Assembly: GCF_030503855.1 (NCBI RefSeq)
Contig: NZ_CP129971.1
Span: forward strand, 2,356,001 to 2,420,000
DNA length: 64,000 bases
Reading direction: 5' to 3'
Source: Marivirga salinae
GTDB lineage: Bacteria > Bacteroidota > Bacteroidia > Cytophagales > Cyclobacteriaceae
Below are positions 35,406 to 43,864 of the stretch, in pieces; within the stretch, counting starts at the first letter, position 1; each line of letters opens with the position of its first letter. A program made the translations under genes and the position numbers. The notes under the pieces were generated by a model. It had not been told where the DNA came from. It did no database searches and saw only the letters and a list, made by a program, of their open reading frames with translations.

Positions 35406-35885
35406 ATGAAAAAATGGAAATTATTAATTTTAGTATTTGTGTTAATGGGTTCAACCTCCATTTTTGCACAGGATTATAAAACGGCCATTGGTGTAAGGGG
35501 AGGTTTTCCAACCGCTATTACGGTTAAACACTTTATCAGTAAAACTGATGCTTTAGAAGGTCTTGTGTCAGGATATAGAGGTGGTTTTGAATTTACGGGG
35601 CTTTATCAAAAGCATGCTAATGCATTTGATGTACCTTATCTGAATTGGTATTATGGAGCAGGTGCTCATATTGGAGTTTTTGATGAGACTATTGTTCGTC
35701 CAAATTATTATTTCGATGGCCGAGGTAGAGGCTTTACTGTTGGGGTAGATGGTATTTTAGGTTTGGAATATACTTTAACTGAAATTCCTTTTGTTATAGG
35801 TATTGACATGAAACCAACCTTTGATTTTGCACCCGAACCAGGCTTGTGGTTTGGTGGAGGAGTCTCATTTAGATTTTATTTTTAA
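35406..35885 (+). CDS. Small outer-membrane beta-barrel protein
   Basis: A 159-residue protein with a signal peptide (about 1-21, ending I-F-A-Q) and Gly/aromatic-rich alternating strands; the last residues are S-F-R-F-Y-F, ending in the Phe typical of barrels. A conserved N-terminal A-I-G-V-R-G-G-F-P-T-A-I-T segment is common among Bacteroidota proteins of this size. Role unknown. It lies between rnhA and the convergent anti-sigma gene; only 13 bases separate the two stops and no terminator is clear. Confidence 0.7.
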   Translation: MKKWKLLILVFVLMGSTSIFAQDYKTAIGVRGGFPTAITVKHFISKTDALEGLVSGYRGGFEFTGLYQKHANAFDVPYLNWYYGAGAHIGVFDETIVRPNYYFDGRGRGFTVGVDGILGLEYTLTEIPFVIGIDMKPTFDFAPEPGLWFGGGVSFRFYF

Positions 35886-35898
35886 GGAAATTAATTCT

Positions 35899-36621
35899 TT
35901 ATAATTTTTCAAGAAGATTTTGAGCATCTTCATATCGGCTTGCAGAGGGATTTATTTTAGTTAAATACTCTTTGCAAGCCGTATAATTTTCCTCCTTTAA
36001 TTCATTAAGTGCTGCATACCAAAGTGCTTCTTCACTATAAGCATTTTCTTTCTCAATAATTTTATCATACAATTCCTTAGCTCTATTAGCAGAATCTATT
36101 TCCATAAAGGCAATAGCTTGATATAAGCTAATGGATTGATTTTGATTATCTTCTTGAAGAATCTGACCAAATAATTTGATGGCCTCAGTATATTGCTCTT
36201 GATTAAATGCTTCTTCAGCTTGTACATAAATTTCTCCATCAGCACTTCTTTCTGTTAAATGGATAGTAGGGATTTGTGCAATTTCTTGGTATTGTGGCTT
36301 GGATATTTCACCTATTAGAAAATATAAACCAATTGCAATTATGATGGAAGCTGCTACCGCCATTTTCACCCATGCAAATTTAGTTTTCTTTCTAGTTGCA
36401 AAATAGTTATCAGAAATATCAGAAACTGTATTTTTAAACTGTTCTAGCTCCTTTTCATTTTTCTCTTTATTTTCTAAGTGTTGATTTAATGATTTATAAA
36501 GTTCGAAAGACTCTTTATAATCTTGATCTTGCTCTATTTTTTCCTCATGTACTCTCACCTTATCTGCTGGCAAATCACCTGCTAAGTATGCTTCAAATAT
36601 TTGATAGTCCTGGTCTTGCAT
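35899..36621 (-). CDS. Membrane TPR protein, probable anti-sigma factor
   Basis: A 240-residue protein with a cytoplasmic acidic N-terminal region (1-80, containing Y-Q-I-F-E-A-Y-L-A-G-D-L-P), one transmembrane helix (about 84-104) and TPR-type repeats in the periplasm (about 130-235). The cytoplasmic head/membrane/sensor-tail plan and its position directly after the sigma gene (one base apart) fit an anti-sigma factor, although no zinc anti-sigma motif is seen. It would hold the sigma factor until the periplasmic TPR part senses a partner. Inference from layout. Confidence 0.65.
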   Translation of the reverse strand: MQDQDYQIFEAYLAGDLPADKVRVHEEKIEQDQDYKESFELYKSLNQHLENKEKNEKELEQFKNTVSDISDNYFATRKKTKFAWVKMAVAASIIIAIGLYFLIGEISKPQYQEIAQIPTIHLTERSADGEIYVQAEEAFNQEQYTEAIKLFGQILQEDNQNQSISLYQAIAFMEIDSANRAKELYDKIIEKENAYSEEALWYAALNELKEENYTACKEYLTKINPSASRYEDAQNLLEKL

Positions 36622-36622
36622 T

Positions 36623-37204
36623 TTAATATTTTTTAATTGAATTGTATTTTGGAGATGACTTAACTAATTCAGTTAATTTTCCAATACACAATGATTTCTT
36701 TTTTCTGGCGTAGGCATACGATATATCTAGTTTTTTGGCAACTTCTTCCATATAATTAATTTGAAAAGAAGTTTTTAATAAATCTTTACACTTATCAGAG
36801 AGTTTCTGAAACATTTCTTGAAACAACAATTCCTTTTCTTCATGAAGAGCTGTTTCTTCTGCCATTTCATATGCACTGTCGACTATAGATAAATGATCAC
36901 TGTCAGTTGTTACCTGTTCTTTACTGTTTTTCTTTAATTCATTTAACCATTTCCTTTTACAGATAAGAAAAAAGTAAGCGTCAAATGGACAAGTAAGCGT
37001 TAAACCTTGATTTTGAGCTTGTTTAAAAATGGTGATTAAAACCTCTTGGATGATATCTGCTGCCTGAGATTCGTTGCCATTATTTTTACAAATATAATGA
37101 ATGACTTTCTCAGAAAAGCTATCATAGATTTCTCTAATAACATTACTGTCATTATGCTTTATGCCATCCACATAATATTGGTCCGGATGTTTTTTTAAGG
37201 TCAT
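36623..37204 (-). CDS. ECF-type RNA polymerase sigma factor
   Basis: A 193-residue sigma-70 family protein with only regions 2 and 4. Region 2 spans about 15-95 and includes D-I-I-Q-E-V-L-I-T-I-F (2.1-2.2); region 4 spans about 130-185 with a helix-turn-helix around Y-M-E-E-V-A-K-K-L-D-I-S-Y-A-Y-A-R-K-K. The linker is acidic. Upstream on the minus strand a TACTTTCG box is seven of eight to the consensus -7. It is followed by the TPR anti-sigma-like gene, and the divergent genes from 37305 are likely targets. Confidence 0.85.
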   Translation of the reverse strand: MTLKKHPDQYYVDGIKHNDSNVIREIYDSFSEKVIHYICKNNGNESQAADIIQEVLITIFKQAQNQGLTLTCPFDAYFFLICKRKWLNELKKNSKEQVTTDSDHLSIVDSAYEMAEETALHEEKELLFQEMFQKLSDKCKDLLKTSFQINYMEEVAKKLDISYAYARKKKSLCIGKLTELVKSSPKYNSIKKY

Positions 37205-37304
37205 ACAATGGGTTTTTATACGAAAGTAAAAAAAATATATGAAAATGGGGTAACACCGGATAAGTACTGTTGATATAAGGGCGAATCTAAAAAAATAAAT
37301 AATT

Positions 37305-38291
37305 ATGAAAAATTTTAAAAACTTATTCGCAATCAGCCTTTTGGCAATGGTATTATTTTATGCATGCAATAATGACGATGGTGTAACTGAAGTCGTTCCT
37401 GATGAGATTATTGAAACGCCCAGTGCAGAGGAATTTCAGCAACTCCAAGCCACAGCAATTGATCGGATTAGACAGGAAGCGCAGTTTGAAGCAGAGGACG
37501 GAATTCAATTCGAGTCAGAAAAGGGAGTGAAATTAAGAATATATGAAGGGACATTAAAACTTAATGGTGAGGATGTGACAGGTCCAGTTGACTTGGAGTT
37601 TATTGAAATATTTGATGCAGGTAGTATGTTAACTACTAATAAGCCCACCATGGGTCTAAGAGAAGACGGAAGTAAAGCTTTATTAATCTCAGGAGGGGAA
37701 TTTTATGTAAATGTGACTCAAAATGGTGAGCAATTAGAAATTTCAAATCATATGCAACTAGTAGTACCTACTGACTTAACTGGTGGTGCCGATCAAGATA
37801 TGACCTTATGGACTGGTAGAATCGATGATAATGATAACCTTGCTTGGGATGAAGAAGGAGATGGACCTGATGGAGCAGGTAACTTGTTTGTAGAAGGTGA
37901 TCAATATTTCAGTTTTCTTTCTGGCTTCGGTTGGACTAATGTTGATCGCTTTTACAATGATCCAAGACCGAAAACAACCTTAGAAGTAATAGTGCCTAAT
38001 GGTTATCACATCCAAAACAGTTCAGTTTACTTGTATTATGATGGAGAACCTTATGCATTAGCTCAATTAGATACATTCAATGAAAGTGCTAATTCTTTCT
38101 CAGAGCACTATGGTGAAATTCCAATTGGATTGGAAATGCATGTGATTTTTGTATCAGAAGAAGACGGAGAATGGAAATATTCTATACAGCCTCAAACTGT
38201 TGAAGATGGTGATGTGTATACTTTTGAGGAAGATGATTTCATTACAGGCACTGAGAATGATGTATATGATGCAATAGATGACTTACCGTAA
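37305..38291 (+). CDS. Lipoprotein of unknown function
   Basis: A 328-residue lipoprotein: signal peptide with lipobox F-Y-A-C at residues 18-21, an Asp/Glu-rich region (22-60), then a beta-rich domain with a repeated F-E-x-E-x-G-I-Q-F-E pattern and V-K-L-R-I-Y (70-100). The remaining protein is acidic and strand-rich. I do not recognise a family. It faces the sigma/anti-sigma pair across a 100-base region and heads a run with the PKD and CHAT genes. A terminator follows at 38307. Confidence 0.75.
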   Translation: MKNFKNLFAISLLAMVLFYACNNDDGVTEVVPDEIIETPSAEEFQQLQATAIDRIRQEAQFEAEDGIQFESEKGVKLRIYEGTLKLNGEDVTGPVDLEFIEIFDAGSMLTTNKPTMGLREDGSKALLISGGEFYVNVTQNGEQLEISNHMQLVVPTDLTGGADQDMTLWTGRIDDNDNLAWDEEGDGPDGAGNLFVEGDQYFSFLSGFGWTNVDRFYNDPRPKTTLEVIVPNGYHIQNSSVYLYYDGEPYALAQLDTFNESANSFSEHYGEIPIGLEMHVIFVSEEDGEWKYSIQPQTVEDGDVYTFEEDDFITGTENDVYDAIDDLP

Positions 38292-38306
38292 TCATTAATT
38301 TTTAAG

Positions 38307-38342
38307 ATGGCTTTGCAGTTTTATTGCAAAGCCATTTCATTT
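38307..38342 (+). terminator. Rho-independent terminator
   Basis: ATGGCTTTGCA pairs with TGCAAAGCCAT (11 bp, seven-base loop), followed by a T-rich tail, TTCATTTT. It ends the lipoprotein transcript, so the following PKD/CHAT genes may need their own promoter. Confidence 0.85.
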
Positions 38343-38355
38343 TAAAACAAAGATC

Positions 38356-38505
38356 ATGTTTTTTAGAAAAAGAAGATTTAAATGGGTGTTTTTTCTGCTG
38401 ATGCTGATGGTCATTTCTCTTGTGTTTTGTGATACTTATTTAATAGAGAAAAAATTCAGAATGATAGATAGCACATATGATTACATAAGTATTATTATTC
38501 GATAA
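38356..38505 (+). CDS. Putative 49-residue membrane peptide
   Basis: ATG 38356 to TAA 38503-38505. The N-terminus is basic (M-F-F-R-K-R-R-F-K), followed by a continuous hydrophobic helix (about 10-24) and a charged tail ending I-I-I-R. This positive-inside, single-helix form is typical of real small membrane proteins. It lies between a terminator and the PKD gene. I do not recognise it and its coding status rests only on composition. Confidence 0.4.
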   Translation: MFFRKRRFKWVFFLLMLMVISLVFCDTYLIEKKFRMIDSTYDYISIIIR

Positions 38506-38567
38506 ATTATATTAATTTGTCGAATAATTTATTAATTTCAAGGTTGAATGTAACTACGCTTAGTCCG

Positions 38568-40538
38568 ATGTATAAATTTACTTTCCTTTTTTTACTCTGT
38601 TCTCACCTTTGTTTGGCTCAACAAATAAACCAGAGTGATACTGTTGTTCGAGAAGCAAAAATTGAGTCCACCGTTTTAGGGAATAGTGTTAAATTTGGTG
38701 TGGATACTCCACCATTAATTCAGATCTCAGGTGCCCCTAAAGGGTATTACACTTTTTTCTGGGAATTCGGAGATGGAGAATTTAGCAAGGAAGAAAATCC
38801 TGAACACACTTTTGATAAAAGAGGAGATTATAATGTTAAACTTTGGGTGACCAATAATTATGATGCTGGTAAAACTCCTACTACCAGACCAGAGAAAGTG
38901 AAAATTGACTCAGTGAATTTAGAATCAAATACTTCAGCTTCACTTTTGGGAGAGAATAACATAATAGATTTTACTAAAAATCGAGAACCAATTCCAAATG
39001 AAGATTTAGTAGTAGTATTAACCTATAAAAATCCATATAATGAAATAATGGATGGTCGGCTATATTTTTTTTATAACGAATCAATATATAAGTCGGATAA
39101 TTTTCAATTAACTGACATTAGAACTTATCATGGTGAATATCCGATAATTACAGAGGATAGAATCACAGATATTGATGCAAATCCATTCCAATCCATGCTA
39201 GCATCAAATGGAGATGGTTCTTTTAAAACTCCTTTCCTAATTCAAGACACTACAGATCAGGAGACCTTGCAAAAGAAGATTGAAGAATCTAAAAAGAAAT
39301 TTAAAGAAATGAAGCAAATTGGATTTTCCGATTTCCAGCCAGGAGAGGAGAGAAATATATTCTTTCAATTAAGAACCACTCCTGAAATGCTGAAGGATAC
39401 AAGTGCCATAATAAGCATTAGAAGTGTTTATATTCCAAATTCTAATTCTGCTAATCATAGTGTAAAGGAAATGGAAATGGAAATTGTAACTTCTCATGAC
39501 CCCAATAAAATGACTACAAATGCCAATTTGATGGATTTTAGAAATCGAAATCAAAAGGATTTTAAGTATAAAATTCAGTTTCAGAACAATGGGGAAGGTC
39601 CTGCAAATACCGTCCGTTTGGAAACAGATATTCCTGAAATATTTGATCAAAAGGAAATTGAACTGCTAGATTTTTATCCTAAGTGTGAGATTTGCCCTGA
39701 AGTGGATGTTGCTTATAGTTGCCTCGATACTACCTTTTTGGAAAATAAGATCATTTTTACTTTTAAAAATATATACTTGCCAGGGAGTAATCAAAAAGGA
39801 GTGAATTCTTATGATTCTACCAAAGGATTTGTGAGTTATAAAATTCCATTAAAAGGTAAAATCAAGAAGCAAAAAACTCAAAGCCAAACGGCTATTTATT
39901 TTGATAAGAATGATCCTATTATCACAAATTATGCAACCACTCGTTTTACACCAGGACTTTCTGTTGGAATAAAAGCAGGTGTTATGCGAATTGCTAGTTT
40001 ACAGAATTATCAAGAATGGTTTCTAGGTGCAACACTATCAAGTTATCAAGCATTCAAAGGCTATTTGCAATCCGAAGTTATGATTGGATCTAACAACTAT
40101 ACTAACAGTAAAACTTTTACCGAAAGAACCCAAAGAGATGAGTTTTTTACTGAGGTTTATGATTATGAGCAACAATCAGAATTTCAGAATTTGAGCTTTT
40201 ATTTAGTACCTACATCTTATCGATATAACCTAACTGATTTTCTAGCGGTAGGAGCAGGACTACAAATTAAATGGGATATTCGCTCTAAAATTGAGAGAGA
40301 AACAACAGGGGAATATACAGAGGTTGTTGAGATTGAAGATTATGAACGTAGAGTTCCTGAAAGGGATACTTTTGAACAAGAAACGATAAGCAATACATTT
40401 ACTAATTTCAATAGTGCAGCATTTTTAGATCTTAATGTTGGGAAAGTGAGGATTGGTCCAAGTGTTGGTATTCGTTACCATCTTTATTTTACAGCACCAA
40501 CACATCAATGGCAGTTCTATGCTAGTTGGAAATTTTAA
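38568..40538 (+). CDS. PKD-domain surface protein with barrel-like C-terminal part
   Basis: A 656-residue exported protein. Signal peptide (about 1-17), a PKD domain (about 35-100, with F-W-E-F-G-D-G-E-F and H-T-F-D-K-R-G-D-Y), a middle region with a second immunoglobulin-like, DUF11-type stretch (about 305-430: Y-K-I-Q-F-Q-N-N-G), and a C-terminal strand-rich part (450-656) ending W-K-F, as in outer-membrane barrels. It may thus be an outer-membrane anchor presenting Ig-like domains. The frame extends to TTG 38517, but the signal peptide starts at ATG 38568. The CHAT gene begins six bases later. Confidence 0.75.
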   Translation: MYKFTFLFLLCSHLCLAQQINQSDTVVREAKIESTVLGNSVKFGVDTPPLIQISGAPKGYYTFFWEFGDGEFSKEENPEHTFDKRGDYNVKLWVTNNYDAGKTPTTRPEKVKIDSVNLESNTSASLLGENNIIDFTKNREPIPNEDLVVVLTYKNPYNEIMDGRLYFFYNESIYKSDNFQLTDIRTYHGEYPIITEDRITDIDANPFQSMLASNGDGSFKTPFLIQDTTDQETLQKKIEESKKKFKEMKQIGFSDFQPGEERNIFFQLRTTPEMLKDTSAIISIRSVYIPNSNSANHSVKEMEMEIVTSHDPNKMTTNANLMDFRNRNQKDFKYKIQFQNNGEGPANTVRLETDIPEIFDQKEIELLDFYPKCEICPEVDVAYSCLDTTFLENKIIFTFKNIYLPGSNQKGVNSYDSTKGFVSYKIPLKGKIKKQKTQSQTAIYFDKNDPIITNYATTRFTPGLSVGIKAGVMRIASLQNYQEWFLGATLSSYQAFKGYLQSEVMIGSNNYTNSKTFTERTQRDEFFTEVYDYEQQSEFQNLSFYLVPTSYRYNLTDFLAVGAGLQIKWDIRSKIERETTGEYTEVVEIEDYERRVPERDTFEQETISNTFTNFNSAAFLDLNVGKVRIGPSVGIRYHLYFTAPTHQWQFYASWKF

Positions 40539-40544
40539 GGTTTT

Positions 40545-43151
40545 ATGAAGTTTGAAGTGACTTGCAAACCATATTTAATTCTCTCAATGTCTGTTTTATT
40601 GGTTTTTGTATTGAATTATACTATAAATGCTCAAAATTTAAGTGATAGCATTTATCATGATTTGGATGAATTAGTTGCAGAATATCCTTCTTTAACCGCA
40701 ATCAATACCTATCAATTAAAAATTGAGGAAAATTATTCAAATCTGAAATCAGATGAAGAGCGATTGGCATTGGTTATAATGCATTGCAATTTGGGCTATT
40801 ATTTGAAAGAATATGAAAAACATTATGATGCTATTCAGCATTATCGAAAAGCATGGAGTCTTTATAATAATTATGATTTAGCTAATTATGATATCATAGA
40901 ATATTGCCTGAAGCCTTTAGGGAATCTATTAACCATAACAGGAAACTTTGCGGATGCAGAAAATATCATTAGCCATTATATGAAGCTGGCCCAATCCAAA
41001 AAAAATGAGGAGGCTTATACTGCAGGAGTAATAAATTTATCGGTGGTTTACCATAATATTGGAAATTTTCATGATGCATTAAATTTGCTGGAGAATCATC
41101 TTGAAAATGGAAGAGTCTCTGAATCCCAAAAAGAACTGATACAAAATAATATAGCGACCAATTTATTGGCTCTGCAAATGAATGAAGAAGCTCAAAAGAA
41201 AATTGAGAGTCAAAAAGAAATATCTATTTCAAGCTTGAAAAATAAAACTCAATTATTGATTAAAGAGAATGAACTTACTGCTGCCAGAAGCATTTTTAAA
41301 GAGATTGAACTCCTTTTAATTGAAAAGGGGAGTCCTCGACAATTGGCTAAATTCTATGTGGAAAAATCCAGTTTTCATTATGCTCAATTAGAAAAAGATA
41401 GCGCTCTTGAAAATCTTAATGAGGCACTAAGTCTATTACTGCCGAATATTGAAAAGCAAGAAGTTCGGAAGAATAAACCCTTACTTTATCCGGAGAATAC
41501 ATTTATTGAAATTTTTGATGCTTATGCCCAATATTCAGAGGGATTAAACCGTAAACTCAGCTATTATGATTTAAGCTTCCATGTTGAGGATTTATTAATG
41601 GATAAAATAAATGATCCGCAATCACAATTGATTTTTCAGACTTCTAATAGAAAAAGGAGTGAAAAGTGTTTGCAATTATTATATCAGGAATTTCAAAAGT
41701 CAAAGAATGACGCTTTAATATGGAAGGCATTGAGTTATGCAGAACAAAATAAAGCTAGGGTTTTAAAAGGCTCTTTAAACAAGAAATCATTGATTGATGA
41801 ATATCCGAATGATAGTTTGCTCCAATTTCAACAACATTTATTGAAGGAACAGCAATCACTGATAGGAAAGTTAGTTCGAAAACAATTTTCAAATCCTAAT
41901 GATAGAGAATCAAAGTTGAACCAAGAATTCATTGATTTAAGCTTTAAAATTAGTGAAACACAAAATCTGATAAATGAGAAATACCCTCAATCTGATGTGA
42001 AAAATAAAATAAATTGCGATTCACTACAAAAGCAATTAAAAGCAGATGATGCACAATTGCTTTATTTTTTCTTCGGAGACAAAGATTTGTTTTCATTCCG
42101 AATTGATCATTCAATTATCAGTTGGAAGAAACATAGGATTGATAAAGGTTTTAAAGAAGATATGGCTCAATTTATTCGACTGTTTGAATCCCCATCTCTC
42201 ATAAATAATGATATCCCTCATTTTGTACACCAATCATTTAAGTTTAGTCAGATATTAGGGAATGATATCGATGAGAAGCATAGAAACTTAATAATTGTTC
42301 CAGATGGTTTGCTGAGTTTCTTGCCTTTTGAAGCTTTAATCAGAGAAAAAATAGACCACAAGAATTTTAGTAATATGCCATTTTGGTTGAAGGAGAACAC
42401 TTTTTCATATAATTTATCTTTAGAATTTTATCAGCAAAATCAAAAAGACATCAACTTGGAAAGCTTTTACGGAGCTTTTCCAATTTATAAGAACACTGAT
42501 CGATATCTGAAGAGTTCTGAAAAAGAAGCGGAAATGCTACATAAAAAATTCAAAGGCAAAATTGATCAGAATGAAAATGCGACTAAAGCTAATTTTTTAG
42601 AAAATGCGGATCAATTTGATGTACTGCATTTATCAACCCATGCTTCAGGCGGTAGTTTTACTGTCCCTGCTTATATTGAATTTATAGATGATGTATTACT
42701 TTTACCAGAACTTTATGCCCAAAATTTGGAAGCAAGTTTGGTGGTTTTAAGTGCCTGCGAAACAGGAGTAGGGAAAATAATTAAGGGAGCAACGCCTATG
42801 AGCTTAGCAAGAGGTTTTCATTTTGCGGGAGTACAAAACATTTTAATGACTCAATGGAAAGTGAATGATTTTACTACTTTCAATTTGATGAATCATTTTT
42901 ATGAGGATTTGCAAGGTAATCAATCACCTTCACTGGCTATTCAAAATGCTAAAACTGTATACTTAGAAGATAAAACTATTAGTAATTTGGAGAAATCACC
43001 CTATTATTGGGCTGGTTTTACCTATTATGGAAAACCAAGCACCGAAGATCAAAATGAATTTGAATTCAGATATTTTTTCATAATAGGATTGATAGTTATC
43101 ATGATTTGGGTAGGTTTTTATTTAATAAGGAGAATTCAAAAACACTCATAA
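40545..43151 (+). CDS. TPR-CHAT (caspase-like) protein with C-terminal membrane anchor
   Basis: An 868-residue protein. An N-terminal hydrophobic segment (about 10-28) is followed by TPR-type helices (about 50-420) and a C-terminal CHAT domain (about 560-840). The caspase-type dyad is complete: His699 in L-S-T-H-A and Cys738 in L-S-A-C-E-T-G. The other CHAT signatures A-R-G-F-H-F-A-G and S-P-Y-Y-W-A-G-F-T are also present. A helix at about 843-861 with a basic tail may anchor it. CHAT proteases are often activated by TPR partners and can be effectors of stress or phage-defence responses. Here it follows the PKD protein by six bases. Target unknown. Confidence 0.88.
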   Translation: MKFEVTCKPYLILSMSVLLVFVLNYTINAQNLSDSIYHDLDELVAEYPSLTAINTYQLKIEENYSNLKSDEERLALVIMHCNLGYYLKEYEKHYDAIQHYRKAWSLYNNYDLANYDIIEYCLKPLGNLLTITGNFADAENIISHYMKLAQSKKNEEAYTAGVINLSVVYHNIGNFHDALNLLENHLENGRVSESQKELIQNNIATNLLALQMNEEAQKKIESQKEISISSLKNKTQLLIKENELTAARSIFKEIELLLIEKGSPRQLAKFYVEKSSFHYAQLEKDSALENLNEALSLLLPNIEKQEVRKNKPLLYPENTFIEIFDAYAQYSEGLNRKLSYYDLSFHVEDLLMDKINDPQSQLIFQTSNRKRSEKCLQLLYQEFQKSKNDALIWKALSYAEQNKARVLKGSLNKKSLIDEYPNDSLLQFQQHLLKEQQSLIGKLVRKQFSNPNDRESKLNQEFIDLSFKISETQNLINEKYPQSDVKNKINCDSLQKQLKADDAQLLYFFFGDKDLFSFRIDHSIISWKKHRIDKGFKEDMAQFIRLFESPSLINNDIPHFVHQSFKFSQILGNDIDEKHRNLIIVPDGLLSFLPFEALIREKIDHKNFSNMPFWLKENTFSYNLSLEFYQQNQKDINLESFYGAFPIYKNTDRYLKSSEKEAEMLHKKFKGKIDQNENATKANFLENADQFDVLHLSTHASGGSFTVPAYIEFIDDVLLLPELYAQNLEASLVVLSACETGVGKIIKGATPMSLARGFHFAGVQNILMTQWKVNDFTTFNLMNHFYEDLQGNQSPSLAIQNAKTVYLEDKTISNLEKSPYYWAGFTYYGKPSTEDQNEFEFRYFFIIGLIVIMIWVGFYLIRRIQKHS

Positions 43152-43864
43152 TGTCCATATTTCAATTCAAAGAGTTCACTATTCAGCAGAAAAATAGTCC
43201 GGCTAAAATCACTACTGATGCAACGGTTTTTGCGGCTTCAGTTCAAATTCCATCAAATGTAAGATCCGTTTTGGAAGTGGGCACGGGTACTGGAGTTCTA
43301 TCTTTAATGTTAGCTCAGCGATTTTCAGATATTAAAATTGACGCAGTAGAAATTAATCCAATTGCTTATGAAGAAGCCGATGAAAATTTCGAGAATTCAA
43401 AATATACGGATAGGTTAAAAGTTATTTTAGCAGATTTTAATGGATTTAAATCGGAGGGAAAATATGATTTGATTTTCTCAAACCCTCCTTTTTTTCAAAA
43501 CAACCTGCAATCCCAAACTAATCATGGTAAAAACACGGCTTATCATACCAATCAATTGTCTTTTAAGTCCTTAGCGAAAGGATTAGATTTGAATTTAGCT
43601 GAGAAAGGAGAAGCTCATATTATGCTTCCCTTCTACGAAATGTCATTATTTGAAAAAGAAATGAAGACAATAGGATTTCGGTGCAATAAAAGCATTGAAT
43701 TAAGACATCAAGCAGAAAGTAAAATAATCAGGCTTTTTAATGTATTTGATAGGGGAGAAGATAAACAAAATATAGATAAGCAAAAGATAATAGTGAGGGA
43801 TGAAAATAATATTTTTCATCCCTCTTATATCAATTTAATGAAAGATTTTTTGACTATTTTTTAA
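43151..43864 (+). CDS. trmN6: tRNA1(Val) adenine-N6-methyltransferase-like protein (YfiC/TrmN6)
   Basis: A 237-residue Rossmann-fold methyltransferase. The SAM-binding motif E-V-G-T-G-T-G-V-L-S (about 38-47) and the N6-adenine catalytic motif N-P-P-F (about 113-116) are present, and the N-terminal F-Q-F-K-E-F-T-I segment is like that of YfiC proteins, which methylate A37 of tRNA-Val. The frame extends to 43106 inside the CHAT gene, but ATG 43151 overlaps the CHAT stop by one base, which is the natural start. Co-translation with the CHAT gene is notable, although it may be incidental. Confidence 0.88.
   Translation: MSIFQFKEFTIQQKNSPAKITTDATVFAASVQIPSNVRSVLEVGTGTGVLSLMLAQRFSDIKIDAVEINPIAYEEADENFENSKYTDRLKVILADFNGFKSEGKYDLIFSNPPFFQNNLQSQTNHGKNTAYHTNQLSFKSLAKGLDLNLAEKGEAHIMLPFYEMSLFEKEMKTIGFRCNKSIELRHQAESKIIRLFNVFDRGEDKQNIDKQKIIVRDENNIFHPSYINLMKDFLTIF

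Noticed and set aside
38517..38567. Upstream TTG start for the PKD protein
   Set aside because: The added residues spoil the signal peptide; ATG 38568 gives a normal one.
43106..43150. Upstream start for trmN6 inside the CHAT gene
   Set aside because: ATG 43151 overlaps the CHAT stop by one base and matches the family N-terminus.
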